Shown here piece by piece: positions 9,955 through 20,065 of a stretch of DNA of 64,000 nucleotides. Both the position numbers and the translations under genes were made by a program. Where the stretch lies: contig PLKG01000098.1 in NCBI GenBank assembly GCA_003140595.1, positions 54,081 to 118,080 of the forward strand. Direction: 5' to 3'. The number at the start of each line of letters is the position of its first letter. The first letter of the stretch is position 1. This DNA is from Acidimicrobiaceae bacterium. Lineage in GTDB: Bacteria; Actinomycetota; Acidimicrobiia; Acidimicrobiales; Bog-793. The notes under the pieces are model-generated. The model saw only the letters and a program-made list of their open reading frames with translations, was not told the origin of the DNA and made no database searches.

Positions 9955-10700
9955 TCAGCTCGGCGTCGTCGCGTGCCCGTCGGAGAATCTCTCCGAACAG
10001 CTGGCCGTGCCGCACACAGCCGACGCCCGCAACTCCCCAGACTGGGACCGGAGCATCGTTGGCGGCTCTGGCGACAGAGGCGGCCAGAGGTCAGAGCACA
10101 CTTCGAGAACCCGCCGCGAGCGCCTCCACGAGTACCGCGGCGCCGCCCTCGACAGGCTCCTTTGCGTCTTGGTACCCCCAGCCGCGGGCCTGTGAGGCCG
10201 CGGCCGCGAACCTTCGCAGGTCGTCGGCAGTGCGCGCGGCGAAGTGACCAGACGTACCACTTCGGGTTCCCGACGCGAACAAGCTTCCAGCACGGTCTGG
10301 GCGGGACACGCGACGAGATGTGCCCGTTCGCGACAAGGCGTTCGCTCAGGCCGGCCGCGAGGAGATCGGCCGTCGGATCCGAGAGGAGCTCGCCGACTGG
10401 TTTCGCGCCGCCTTATCGGGATGAGAGGCAGCAAGCATCGTCGCGGCCACCCACCAGAGAGGCCTGGCAAAGACCTGAGACTCGACTAGCCGTCGGCCGG
10501 CGGTCACGACAGCGCGCGGTTCTTCAGCGCGAGCTCGGAAATGGCCCGTGCCGCCTCGACGGCCAGAGTCGTGGGCCTCGTCGCGATCCCGGGCGATCCA
10601 CCGTGGGCGCTCGATGCGGTGCATCCGGTGGGGACCTTGCCGCCGCGATGCCGGCGTGGCACCGAGAAGCTCGAGAGCAAGGAGCCTAAAGCGAGCCCAT
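9955..10700 (-). pseudogene. Probable decayed gene; C-terminus may resemble eIF-2B/MtnA-like proteins (weak)
   Basis: Protein-like segments lie in different minus-strand frames: RPTTLAVEAARAISELALKNRALS*, KPVGELLSDPTADLLAAGLSERLVANGHISSR, GWGYQDAKEPVEGGAAVLVEALAAGSRSVL*, LAASVARAANDAPVPVWGVAGVGCVRHGQLFGEILRRARDDAELI*. No single ORF joins them. Confidence 0.35.
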
Positions 10701-10704
10701 CGGC

Positions 10705-12126
10705 CTAGCCGACGATCCCGCCCTTGGTCATGGCCAGAACGTCCAGAGCGCGATCGACCTCCTCCTCGGTGAGCAAGCCCATCTCCAGCACGACCGTTCG
10801 CAGGTCCTTTCCTCCAGCGACAGCCGCCTTCACAACCTTGGCCGCCTGCTCGTATCCGATATAGGGGTTGAGCGCCGTCGCTATTGACGGGGAGGAGAGC
10901 GCGTAGGACCTGCACCGCTCCTCATCCGCGGCGATCCCGACAACGCACTTGTCTGCCAAGACTCGGCTCACCGCCGACAGCAGCCGGATGGACTCGAGCA
11001 GGTTGCTGGCGATCACCGGCAGCATGACGTTGAGCTCGAAGTTGCCCGCGGCACAACCGAAGCCAACCGCAGCGTCATTGCCGACAACCTGAGCGACAAC
11101 TTGGCAGACAGCCTCGGGAACCACCGGGTTCACCTTTCCCGGCATGATTGACGATCCCGGCTGGAGATCAGGCAAGTGGATCTCGCCAAGGCCGCACCGC
11201 GGACCGGATGACATCCATCGAAGATCGTTCGAGATCTTGTACAGCGATATTGCGATCGTTCGGAGAGCACCGGAGGCCTCCACCAGAGCGTCCCGAGCGC
11301 CTTGAGCCTCGAAGTGATCACGAGCCTCGATGAGGGGCAGACCGGTGGCCGACGCGAGATCTCCTATGACCCTCGACGCGAAGCCCGCCTTCGCGTTCAA
11401 CCCGGTCCCGACTGCCGTGCCACCGAGCGGCAGCTCCGCAACCCGTGGCAAGACCGATTGGAGCCGCTCGACGCCGTGCTCGACGGCAGCCGCGTATCCA
11501 CCGAACTCCTGTCCGAGCGTCACTGGCGTCGCATCCATCAAGTGGGTGCGACCGGACTTCACAATGCTCATGAACTCGGCCTGCTTCGAGCGCAAGCCCG
11601 AGGCGAGATGACCCAGGGCAGGTACAAGATCTCCGACGATCCCGCGGGCGGCCGCCAGATGAATCGCCGAGGGGAACACGTCATTGGACGATTGCGACGC
11701 GTTGGGCTCGTCATTGGGGCGGACCTCCCGCCCGAGCCGTTCGCTGGCAATATGCGCCAGCACTTCGTTCATGTTCATGTTCGTGGAGGTCCCCGATCCC
11801 GTCTGGAACACGTCGATCGGGAACTCGTCAAAATGGCGCCCGGCTGCCACTTCTTCAGCCGCGTCGACAAGCGCCGCCGCGACATCGGGACCGATCGTTC
11901 CCATCTCCGCGTTCACCGTGGCAGCTGCTCGTTTGATCATCGCCAGGGCGACGAGAAGCGCTGGGTCCACTGGTTGGCCCGAAATAGGGAAGTTATCGAC
12001 GGCACGCTGAGTTTGTGCTCCCCATCGGGCACGCTCGGGAACTCGGATCTCCCCCATCGAGTCGTGCTCGATGCGATACTCGACTTCGGCGTCGCCAGCT
12101 CGCTGTGAGTCTCCCAGAACAGTCAT
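10705..12126 (-). CDS. fumC: Class II fumarate hydratase
   Basis: [38 protein letters not shown], signature [12 protein letters not shown]. Confidence 0.95.
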   Translation of the reverse strand: MTVLGDSQRAGDAEVEYRIEHDSMGEIRVPERARWGAQTQRAVDNFPISGQPVDPALLVALAMIKRAAATVNAEMGTIGPDVAAALVDAAEEVAAGRHFDEFPIDVFQTGSGTSTNMNMNEVLAHIASERLGREVRPNDEPNASQSSNDVFPSAIHLAAARGIVGDLVPALGHLASGLRSKQAEFMSIVKSGRTHLMDATPVTLGQEFGGYAAAVEHGVERLQSVLPRVAELPLGGTAVGTGLNAKAGFASRVIGDLASATGLPLIEARDHFEAQGARDALVEASGALRTIAISLYKISNDLRWMSSGPRCGLGEIHLPDLQPGSSIMPGKVNPVVPEAVCQVVAQVVGNDAAVGFGCAAGNFELNVMLPVIASNLLESIRLLSAVSRVLADKCVVGIAADEERCRSYALSSPSIATALNPYIGYEQAAKVVKAAVAGGKDLRTVVLEMGLLTEEEVDRALDVLAMTKGGIVG

Positions 12127-12202
12127 AGAGTCAACGTAGTTGTCAGAACGACCGTAACAATTCGGGCAGAGTTATCGTAACTACGCTGTAATGTCAGTAG
12201 CC

Positions 12203-12276
12203 GAGCAGAATTGCTCGCATCGCAGGTGGGAGCCCGCGTGCTTGCAATGGCTTTGCAGAGCGGGTTAGGTTGCGAT
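12203..12276 (+). promoter_or_regulatory. Structured 5' leader candidate immediately upstream of the NlpC/P60 gene
   Basis: Nested perfect or near-perfect helices: GAGCA/TGCTC (12203-07/12212-16), ATCGCA/TGCGAT (12219-24/12271-76), AGCCCGC/GCGGGTT (12231-37/12260-66), TGCAA/TTGCA (12243-47/12253-57). Confidence 0.45.
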
Positions 12277-12280
12277 CACT

Positions 12281-13492
12281 GTGAGACCTGCTTCTGGGAG
12301 CCTCGTCATTCAGGCTGGGCGAAGTTCGGTCGTCGCGCCGGATGCGCCAGAGAGCCGACGCCGCCGCGCGGCGGTTTCGCTAGCCGTCTCGGCAATGTTG
12401 CTCGCAGGCGTCGTCACACCTCTTGTTCTCAACGGCATGCCGGCAGGTGCCGACCAGGTTTCCACCCTGCAACAGCGTGCCCAGTACATCGCCGCAGAGA
12501 TCCAAGCCTCCAACGTCAAGTTGACCATCCTCGACGAGAACTACCTCGAAGCCAAGGCTCGGGTGGCGTCCCTCGCTCAACAGGTGTCCGACGCGACAAA
12601 GGCGATAGGCCGGACCGAGACGACACTTGATCAGGATCGGTCGCACCTACGCCAGGTTGCGATCGAGGCCTACGTCTCCGGCGGCGCCTCGCAGAGCTTT
12701 TCTGTCCTGTTCAACGGCACCCAACAGACCGCCGGAATGCAGCAGGCCTATATCCAAGCGGCGTCAGGCAACCTTGACGAGTCTGAGACAACGGTGTTGA
12801 TCAACCAGCGAGCGCTTTCGATCGATCGGGCCGCTCTCAACCGCACCGAGCAGGTCGCGAGTGCCAACGAGAGGACGATCTCGAGTGACCTCTCGCAAGC
12901 CCAGCTCATCACGGCCAAGTTGGACAGCGAAGAAGTCAGCGTAAAGGGTCAGCTAGCAGCCGCTGTTGCGGCGGCTGAACGCGCCAAGGCCGCGGCCTAT
13001 GCCGCCGCGTTGGCCAGGGCCGCCGCCGCCGAAGCCGCTGCCCAGCAACAACAACAGCAGCAGCAGTCGCAGTCGCAACAGTCGACTGCGGCTCCGACGC
13101 CGGTTCCCGCGCCTACGCCCACTGCACCGGTGTCTGGTAACAGCGCAGGTGCGATCGCTGTGAACGCCGCCCAGAGCCAGCGCGGCGTCCCCTACGTCTG
13201 GGGGGGTGCGACGGCGGGAGCAGGCTTTGACTGCTCGGGGCTGACAATGTGGGCATGGGCCCAAGCAGGTGTCTCTCTGGCGCACGGGGCAACTGAGCAG
13301 TACTACGAGATCGAACACGTCTCGATGTCCGACCTTCAGCCTGGTGACCTCATCTTCTATGGCGACTCGTACCTCCTCTACCACGTCGTCATGTACATCG
13401 GAGGCGGCATGGTCGTGCAGGCAGAGGAGACTGGCACCAACGTGATGGACACGCCGATTCCACCTGGTGCTTTCGGCGCCGGCAGACCTTGA
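12281..13492 (+). CDS. Secreted NlpC/P60 peptidoglycan hydrolase with N-terminal coiled coil
   Basis: GTG start, signal peptide RRRRAAVSLAVSAMLLAGVVTPLVLNGMPAGADQ, coiled coil, poly-Q linker, C-terminal GVPYVWGGATAGAGFDCSGLTMWAWAQAG. Confidence 0.9.
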   Translation: MRPASGSLVIQAGRSSVVAPDAPESRRRRAAVSLAVSAMLLAGVVTPLVLNGMPAGADQVSTLQQRAQYIAAEIQASNVKLTILDENYLEAKARVASLAQQVSDATKAIGRTETTLDQDRSHLRQVAIEAYVSGGASQSFSVLFNGTQQTAGMQQAYIQAASGNLDESETTVLINQRALSIDRAALNRTEQVASANERTISSDLSQAQLITAKLDSEEVSVKGQLAAAVAAAERAKAAAYAAALARAAAAEAAAQQQQQQQQSQSQQSTAAPTPVPAPTPTAPVSGNSAGAIAVNAAQSQRGVPYVWGGATAGAGFDCSGLTMWAWAQAGVSLAHGATEQYYEIEHVSMSDLQPGDLIFYGDSYLLYHVVMYIGGGMVVQAEETGTNVMDTPIPPGAFGAGRP

Positions 13493-13566
13493 CCTCTCGA
13501 CCCTCCTAAGACGCTCCAACAGCTGCACCGCTGCACGCCAGCGGCCTTCCCACGTACGCTTCGCCA

Positions 13567-14511
13567 ATGCGCGCTGTCGTCATCGAGGCCGGATCCGTGG
13601 TCGCCAGAGAGCGGCCCGACCCCGTCCCCGGGGTGGGCGAGCTACTCGTCAGCGTCCGCGCCGCGGGTTTGAACCGCGCCGACATGTTGCAGCGGGCCGG
13701 TCTTTATCCTGCTCCGCCGGGTTCGCCCACGGACACACCCGGGCTCGAGTTCTCGGGAGTCGTGGCGGATATTGGCCCTGGTGTCGAGCGCTTTTCCATC
13801 GGCGACCGTGTCATGGCCGTCGTCGGCGGTGGGGCCCAGGCCGAGCTGGTGATCGTCCATGAGCGCGCCGCGCTGCCCATGCCAGACACGCTGGACTTTC
13901 TGGAAGCGGGCGGGTTCCCGGAGGCATTCACGGTCGCACATGACGCTCTGTTTACCCAGTGCGCGCTCCGACCAGGTGAACGCGTCCTGGTGAACGGCGC
14001 CGCGGGCGGCGTCGGCGTCGCCGCGGTCCAGCTTGCCCGTGTGGCAGGCGCCACCGTCGTCGCGAGCGTGCGAGCCCCTCACCTTCGGGCCTCGCTGGAA
14101 TCTTTCGGCGCGACGGCTGTCGACCCGGCCGAAGCGGCCGCACACGGCACCTACGACGTGATCCTGGAACCGATCGGGGCGTCGAATCTGAAGAGCGACC
14201 TTGGCTCACTGACGATCGGAGGCCGTCTCGTCATCATCGGCGTCGGCGCCGGTGCACGGGGCGAGATTGACCTGCTCCAGCTCATGGATCGTCGGGCACG
14301 CATTTGCGGCTCCACGCTGCGGGCTCGTCCTCTGGAGGACAAGGCGGTTGCCGCGCGTCTCGTCGAGCGCCAGGTCCTGCCACTGGTCGCGGCACGGCGG
14401 GTTCGCGTCCCCGTCGAGGCCATGTTCGGGCTGGAGGAAGTGGACGCGGCATACGCACGGTTCGAAGCGGGGAACAAGCTGGGCAAGATCATTCTCGACG
14501 TGTCCCGCTGA
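13567..14511 (+). CDS. Zinc-type alcohol dehydrogenase / NADPH:quinone oxidoreductase
   Basis: GLNRADMLQRAGLYPAPPGSPTDTPGLEFSGVV; VLVNGAAGGVGVAAVQLARVAGATVVAS. Confidence 0.92.
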   Translation: MRAVVIEAGSVVARERPDPVPGVGELLVSVRAAGLNRADMLQRAGLYPAPPGSPTDTPGLEFSGVVADIGPGVERFSIGDRVMAVVGGGAQAELVIVHERAALPMPDTLDFLEAGGFPEAFTVAHDALFTQCALRPGERVLVNGAAGGVGVAAVQLARVAGATVVASVRAPHLRASLESFGATAVDPAEAAAHGTYDVILEPIGASNLKSDLGSLTIGGRLVIIGVGAGARGEIDLLQLMDRRARICGSTLRARPLEDKAVAARLVERQVLPLVAARRVRVPVEAMFGLEEVDAAYARFEAGNKLGKIILDVSR

Positions 14512-14649
14512 CAACAGATCGAAGCACTCCACAAGGCGGCGACCTCGACCAGGGTCGTCCAATAGGCTTCGCGAGCTGGGATCGGCTCACCCGCAAGGGA
14601 ATGCTCTGACCACCGATCCCCGCGAGAGCAGTCCGACAATTTCACCTAC

Positions 14650-14723
14650 TGGAATATTCCACCAGTGGAACTGTTCTAGCCCATGTGACATTGCAGAGCT
14701 CATCTGGACCGGTCCACCGGTGG
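14650..14723. promoter_or_regulatory. Tandem composite palindromes, candidate MarR operator
   Basis: TGGAATATTCCACCAGTGGAA (14650-14670) and TGGACCGGTCCACCGGTGG (14705-14723) share TGGA-N4-TCCACC-N-GTGG; each contains two overlapping inverted repeats. Confidence 0.6.
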
Positions 14724-15283
14724 TGACGATCGCGCGATCCACATCGCGGCAGTCGAACGGGGGGACGACCAGCGCGCCGGAGCCCTCGACACGTGAGGTC
14801 CTCGTAGATCGCTACTGCGAGCTTCAACCGCAGATGCAAAGGCGCTTCAGCGCTTTGTTGCACCGAGAGCTGCGAGATGAGCTCCATGCCGTCACCGGAC
14901 ACCAGCTGAGCGTATTGGCCTACCTCCGCGGGCAGTCGGTGACAATGCGCGAGCTCGCAAGGGAGCTCGACGTAGGCGAAAGCGCTGCCACAGCCGTGGT
15001 CGACCGTCTCGTACGCCAAGGGCTCGTCGCTCGCCGCGACGACCCCTCGGACCGCCGTGTCGTACGCCTGGCCCTGAGCGACTCAGGCGAGTCGCTGGTG
15101 ACCAAGCTTCACGCCACGGCCTGCAGGAAGACAGCGAACTTGCTCGTCTCGCTCTCCGACGACCAGCTCGCTGAGCTCGTCGCGACAATGGAAATGCTCG
15201 ACGCGGCCGCCACCGCGAACGAAACGCTCACCTGCCTTGAGAGCGCTTCGGTGAACAACGCCCAGGAGGAACCAGCAAGATGA
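14723..15283 (+). CDS. MarR family transcriptional regulator
   Basis: [65 protein letters not shown]; start uncertain (GTG 14720/14723 or ATG 14834). Confidence 0.88.
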   Translation: MTIARSTSRQSNGGTTSAPEPSTREVLVDRYCELQPQMQRRFSALLHRELRDELHAVTGHQLSVLAYLRGQSVTMRELARELDVGESAATAVVDRLVRQGLVARRDDPSDRRVVRLALSDSGESLVTKLHATACRKTANLLVSLSDDQLAELVATMEMLDAAATANETLTCLESASVNNAQEEPAR

Positions 15284-16971
15284 CGACCACCGACAGAGTT
15301 CTCGGCGCCGACCAAGTGGTCGCCGAGGCGGCCGGGGCCGCCAGCTCGACCTTGCAACCCGAACGCGGGGGCGGAGGCATGACTCACCGCCAGATCCTCG
15401 TCGTGTTCTCAGGCCTGATGCTCGGGATGCTGCTCGCCGCGCTCGACCAGTCCATCGTCAGCACGGCACTGCCAACGATCGTCGGTGACTTCCACTCCCT
15501 CAACCGCCTGACCTGGGTCGTGACCGCCTATCTCCTCACATCGACTGTGAGCGCCCCCCTCTACGGGAAGATCTCCGACCTCTATGGCCGCAAGAAGATC
15601 TTCCAGTTCGCCATCATCATCTTCCTCGCCGGATCAATCCTGGCCGGTCTCAGCCAGAACATGGATCAGCTGATCGCGTTCCGCGCCGTTCAGGGCCTCG
15701 GGGCGGGCGGGCTGATCGTGCTCGCGATGGCCATCGTGGGCGACGTGGTCTCGCCTGCCGAACGTGGCCGCTACCAGGGATACTTCGGTGCGGTGTTCGG
15801 TATCGCGAGCATCGCGGGACCGCTCGTGGGAGGCTTTCTCGTCGACCACGCCTCTTGGCGCTGGATCTTCTACGTGAACCTCCCCATCGGCGCAGTCGCC
15901 CTTGTGGTCACGAGCATCGTGCTGCGTGACCGGACGGCGCGCACCCGGCACAAGATCGACTACAGCGGTTCGGTCCTGCTGCTCATCGGCGTGTCCGCCC
16001 TGTTGTTGGTCACGACCCTCGGAGGCTCCCCACAGGGCTACGCGTGGTTGTCACCGCAGATCATCGCCATGATCGTGATCGGCATCGGTTTCGTCGCTGC
16101 ATTCCTCGTGCGTGAGCACTACGCGACCGAGCCGATCGTCCCGCTCAGGCTGTTCCGCAAGCGGGTCTTCTCGGTGTCGAACGCCGCGGGATTCATCGTC
16201 GGCGTCGCAATGTTCGGCGCGATCATCTACCTGCCCGTATACCTCCAGGTCGTCCGAGGTGTTTCGCCGACAACTTCCGGGCTCATGTTGTTACCGATCA
16301 TGGCCGGGCTGTTCACGGCCTCGATCGGAAGCGGGCAGATCATCGCGCGGATCGGACGATACAAAGTCTTCCCGATCGTCGGTACTGCGCTCATGACAGT
16401 CGGGATGGGGCTGTTCTCCACCTTGACGATCCACACCTCCTTCCTCGTGACCTCGGCTTTCATGCTGCTCACCGGGTTCGGGCTGGGTCTGGTCATGCAG
16501 GTGCTGATCCTGGCTGTCCAAAACGGCGTCGATTACAAAGACCTCGGCACAGCGACGTCGCTCGCCGCGTTCTTCCGGTCGATGGGAGGCGCTTTCGGCA
16601 CCGCGCTGTTGGGCGCGGTCCTGAACGATCGCCTCATCGGCAACCTGACCAAGGCCCTACCTTTGGCGGATCATGCCCACGTGCCTCAGATCGCCCGGGA
16701 GATCGTGGGCAGCCCCGCCCAGTTGAAGCTGCTGCCACCGGCCATTCACGCAGCGGCGACTGTCGCGTATGTGCACACGATCGACACGGTCTTTCTCATC
16801 GCGACGCCTGTGGTCGCCCTCGCGTTCGTCTTGTCCCTCGCCCTGCCGGAGATTCGCCTCCGCAAGACCGTGCACACGACAGCGCCGGACAATGAGTCCT
16901 CCTCGCATGCGACCGGGCTCGTGGACGCAATTGTCACTTCAGAGGAACCGTTGGCAAACTTCAACGCGTGA
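15280..16971 (+). CDS. DHA2-type (EmrB/QacA) MFS multidrug transporter
   Basis: [61 protein letters not shown] overlap with marR. Confidence 0.92.
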   Translation: MTTTDRVLGADQVVAEAAGAASSTLQPERGGGGMTHRQILVVFSGLMLGMLLAALDQSIVSTALPTIVGDFHSLNRLTWVVTAYLLTSTVSAPLYGKISDLYGRKKIFQFAIIIFLAGSILAGLSQNMDQLIAFRAVQGLGAGGLIVLAMAIVGDVVSPAERGRYQGYFGAVFGIASIAGPLVGGFLVDHASWRWIFYVNLPIGAVALVVTSIVLRDRTARTRHKIDYSGSVLLLIGVSALLLVTTLGGSPQGYAWLSPQIIAMIVIGIGFVAAFLVREHYATEPIVPLRLFRKRVFSVSNAAGFIVGVAMFGAIIYLPVYLQVVRGVSPTTSGLMLLPIMAGLFTASIGSGQIIARIGRYKVFPIVGTALMTVGMGLFSTLTIHTSFLVTSAFMLLTGFGLGLVMQVLILAVQNGVDYKDLGTATSLAAFFRSMGGAFGTALLGAVLNDRLIGNLTKALPLADHAHVPQIAREIVGSPAQLKLLPPAIHAAATVAYVHTIDTVFLIATPVVALAFVLSLALPEIRLRKTVHTTAPDNESSSHATGLVDAIVTSEEPLANFNA

Positions 16972-18011
16972 CTAGACCTTCGGCCCCCGAGCCGCGAGAC
17001 CGGTCCGTGGCGCGCCTGGCGGTGCGACTGCGGGACACTCCCGGGGGTCCACAGGTCGTTCTCAGGGCCTTCCTCGGTGTGACCTTCACCTATGCGGGCC
17101 TACAGAAGCTGACGAACCGCTACTTCTTCGAAGCGGCCAACCCTGGGTCAATCCAGGCACAGCTGCACGCGTCGATCACTTCGAGCCCGATCGGACCACT
17201 GATAAGGCTCGCGGCGCACGAACCGGTGCTTGTCGGCTTGCTGATCGCTTTCGGCGAAGTGGCAGTCGGCCTCGGGACTCTGTTCGGGTTGCTCGGAAGG
17301 ATTGCCGCGGCAGGCGGCATGGCAGTGTCACTCCTCCTGTTCCTCTCCGTCAGCTTCAATACCACGCCCTACTTCTACGGCTCGGACATCGTCTTCTTCT
17401 TCGCCTGGACACCTCTTTTGGTCGGAGGAAGCGGGACGTGGTCTGTTGACGGCGCATTACGGGCAAGTCACGCCAGGGAACGAACCAAGGCCGGTGTCCC
17501 GCCGGGTCGGCAAGCACCTGACCTAGACCGCCGTGCAGCCGTTCGCAAGGTGGCCTCCGCGATCACACTCGGGACCTTCGCCGTCGTCACCGCCGGCGTC
17601 TCGGCCGCGATCGGGCGAATGTTCGGCACATCGGTCCAGACCTCGAGTGCTCCGCAACTACCACCGCCGAGCACCGAAGCGCCCAGCGGTGGCTCCTCGA
17701 AGGGCACGGCAATAGGGCTCGCCAGCGACGTACCGGTCGGTGGCGCCCGAGAGTTCACCGATCCCGCCCAGGGTATCCCTGCCTACGTGGTGCGCCCGGC
17801 GGAGAGCTCCTATGTCGCCTTCAGCGCCGTGTGCACTCACATGGGCTGCACCGTGGGATTCTTCGAACCGGCAGTCCAGTTCCGTTGCCCGTGCCACGGC
17901 TCTATCTTCTCGGCCGTCACCGGGGAGGTTCTCCAGGGCCCCGCCGCCGCGCCTCTGCCGAGCATTCCCGTCGCCAAGTCAGCCGCCGGCACTCTCCTCG
18001 TGGACGGATGA
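16968..18011 (+). CDS. DoxX-like membrane domain fused to a Rieske [2Fe-2S] domain
   Basis: N-terminal TM helices ([23 protein letters not shown]...); C-terminal [26 protein letters not shown] Rieske motif; GTGA overlap with the MFS gene. Confidence 0.85.
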   Translation: MTRPSAPEPRDRSVARLAVRLRDTPGGPQVVLRAFLGVTFTYAGLQKLTNRYFFEAANPGSIQAQLHASITSSPIGPLIRLAAHEPVLVGLLIAFGEVAVGLGTLFGLLGRIAAAGGMAVSLLLFLSVSFNTTPYFYGSDIVFFFAWTPLLVGGSGTWSVDGALRASHARERTKAGVPPGRQAPDLDRRAAVRKVASAITLGTFAVVTAGVSAAIGRMFGTSVQTSSAPQLPPPSTEAPSGGSSKGTAIGLASDVPVGGAREFTDPAQGIPAYVVRPAESSYVAFSAVCTHMGCTVGFFEPAVQFRCPCHGSIFSAVTGEVLQGPAAAPLPSIPVAKSAAGTLLVDG

Positions 18012-18101
18012 ATCTCCGGTGACGGCAACTGTCAGACGTACTGACCGATCTAATGCCATCGCGTTTAGTAGAATGCTCGGCGTGTTCAATTTGTCACTCG
18101 G

Positions 18102-18944
18102 ATGTCACAGATGGTGACCCGCGCGACCCGGGCGAGGCCCTCGGCAAGCTCAAGTCGCTCGACTGGCACCACAGCCCCCACAGCCCAGGCAACGACGACC
18201 CGTTCTGCGCGAGCGCGGCTCCCCCGCACAGCGTCTGACGCGCGCCCGAGGCCCCCTCGCGCTTCAGAGCGCTCGTCGCCGCCGGCCACGTCGGCGCAAG
18301 TGCGCCAGCCCACCCGGGCGGCGAGCGACAGGGAAGCCGATGGGCGCCGACTACGCGCGGCCCGCAACTACGAGGCCGTTGTGGGCGCCGTTCTCGACAT
18401 CGTGCGGGAATGCCCTCCCGAGGTGATTTACCTGCCGAGTGCCGCCGAGGTGGCGGCGCGGGCTCGGGTATCGGAGCGAACCGTGTTCCGTCACTTCGCC
18501 GACCTCAACGCATTGTTCGTGGCGGCCGCCTCGAGGATCCGGCCGATCCAACAGATCTACCTGGGACCGCGGCCCGACGCTCGTAGCGTGGAGGAACGGA
18601 TCGAGGCGCTCGTGGGGCTGCGCTCGAAGCTGTACGAGAAGATTGCTCCTGTCAGAAGGGTCGCGATCTATCTCAGCAAGACCCACCCGCTCGTTGTCGA
18701 ACAGCTCGCGGAGGCATACGCGAAAGCGCGCGCCCAAGTAGCCGACGTCTTCGCCCCTGAGTTGTCGCGTCTGGACGCCAAGCGTCGGTCCGTCATGCTC
18801 GACGCACTCGACGTCGCTACCAGCTGGTCATCGTGGGATACCCTGCGCACACTTCAAGGCTGCTCGGTGCCCCGCACGCGAAAGATCGTCACCGAGGTTC
18901 TGACCGACCTGCTCGCAACGGTGCCCAAGACAAAGCGCCGCTAA
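18102..18944 (+). CDS. TetR family regulator (true start probably ~80 codons downstream)
   Basis: AARNYEAVVGAVLDIVRECPPEVIYLPSAAEVAARARVSERTVFRHFADLNALFVAAASR. Confidence 0.75.
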   Translation: MSQMVTRATRARPSASSSRSTGTTAPTAQATTTRSARARLPRTASDARPRPPRASERSSPPATSAQVRQPTRAASDREADGRRLRAARNYEAVVGAVLDIVRECPPEVIYLPSAAEVAARARVSERTVFRHFADLNALFVAAASRIRPIQQIYLGPRPDARSVEERIEALVGLRSKLYEKIAPVRRVAIYLSKTHPLVVEQLAEAYAKARAQVADVFAPELSRLDAKRRSVMLDALDVATSWSSWDTLRTLQGCSVPRTRKIVTEVLTDLLATVPKTKRR

Positions 18945-19064
18945 AGGACGACACCGACACCGGGAATTGGTGGGCGGGCTTGGCCGGGTTCCATCAGTTC
19001 CGGGTATCTTCGACCTGTGTGATCCGCCCCGGATCTGGATCCAATGACCTGGAGATGACCAGAT

Positions 19065-20036
19065 ATGTCAATGCCCTACCGCCGCCTCGGACGATCCGGC
19101 CTCAAAGTGAGCCTGCTCTCGTTCGGCTCTTGGGTCAGTTTCGGTAACCAGATAGACGACGACCTCGCGGTGCGCTGCCTCGAGGCCGCCCGGGAGGGAG
19201 GAGTGAACTTCTTCGACAACGCCGAGAACTACGCCGGTGGCAAGTCCGAGGCGATCATGGGCCGGGCCATCAAGACGCTCGGCTGGGAGCGCCGCGACTT
19301 CGTGGTTTCGAGCAAGTTCTTCTGGGGGATCTACGACTCCCCGAACATGGCGAACACACTGAATCGCAAGTACCTCATGCAGGCTGTGGACGCCTCGCTC
19401 GAGCGATTCGGTCTCGACTTCCTCGACCTCGTCTTCTGCCACCGCGCTGATCCGCAAACACCGATCGAAGAGACGGTCCGGGCGATGTCTGACATCGTCA
19501 GCTCCGGTAAGGCGCTCTACTGGGGCACTTCTGAGTGGGCTGCAGCCGAGATTGTCGCTGCGATCGAGATCGCCGAGCGCCACCACCTGTACAAGCCCGT
19601 AATGGAGCAACCGCAGTACAACATCCTTCAGCGAAGGCGTGTCGAGCTCGAGTACGCGAGGTTGCTCGAGGACTACGGGATCGGCCTCACAACTTTTAGC
19701 CCCCTCGGCGCAGGACTGCTCACAGGCAAGTACATAGAAGGGATCCCGCAGAACTCTCGAGGCGCTCTCGCAGGCTTCGAGTGGCTCCGTCCAAACTTCG
19801 AAGACGCCGCTAACAACGAGAAGGTACGAGCCCTCAAGGCAATTGCGGACGATCTCGGTTGTCCGCTCGCCCAGCTGGCCATCGCCTGGTGCGCCCGCAA
19901 TCCCAAGGTCTCAACAGTCATCACGGGCGCGAGCAGCGTCGAGCAGCTGAAGGAGAACCTGCGCTCGCTCGAGGTGCTCGAACGACTCGACGACGACGTG
20001 ATGCGGCGAATCAACGAGGTTGCCGGCCAGAACTAG
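19065..20036 (+). CDS. Aldo/keto reductase (voltage-gated K+ channel beta-subunit-like)
   Basis: [66 protein letters not shown]. Confidence 0.93.
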   Translation: MSMPYRRLGRSGLKVSLLSFGSWVSFGNQIDDDLAVRCLEAAREGGVNFFDNAENYAGGKSEAIMGRAIKTLGWERRDFVVSSKFFWGIYDSPNMANTLNRKYLMQAVDASLERFGLDFLDLVFCHRADPQTPIEETVRAMSDIVSSGKALYWGTSEWAAAEIVAAIEIAERHHLYKPVMEQPQYNILQRRRVELEYARLLEDYGIGLTTFSPLGAGLLTGKYIEGIPQNSRGALAGFEWLRPNFEDAANNEKVRALKAIADDLGCPLAQLAIAWCARNPKVSTVITGASSVEQLKENLRSLEVLERLDDDVMRRINEVAGQN

Positions 20037-20065
20037 CGCTGGGTAACAGGACCTGGCCTGCGAAC

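Noticed and set aside
12203-12276. c-di-AMP (ydaO) riboswitch upstream of the NlpC/P60 gene
   Set aside because: The location is suggestive, but I could not match the conserved riboswitch core; reported only as a structured leader.
14252-14719. N-terminal extension of the MarR ORF to 14252
   Set aside because: Overlaps the quinone oxidoreductase gene out of frame and runs through the palindromic intergenic region; the MarR fold starts after ~14723.
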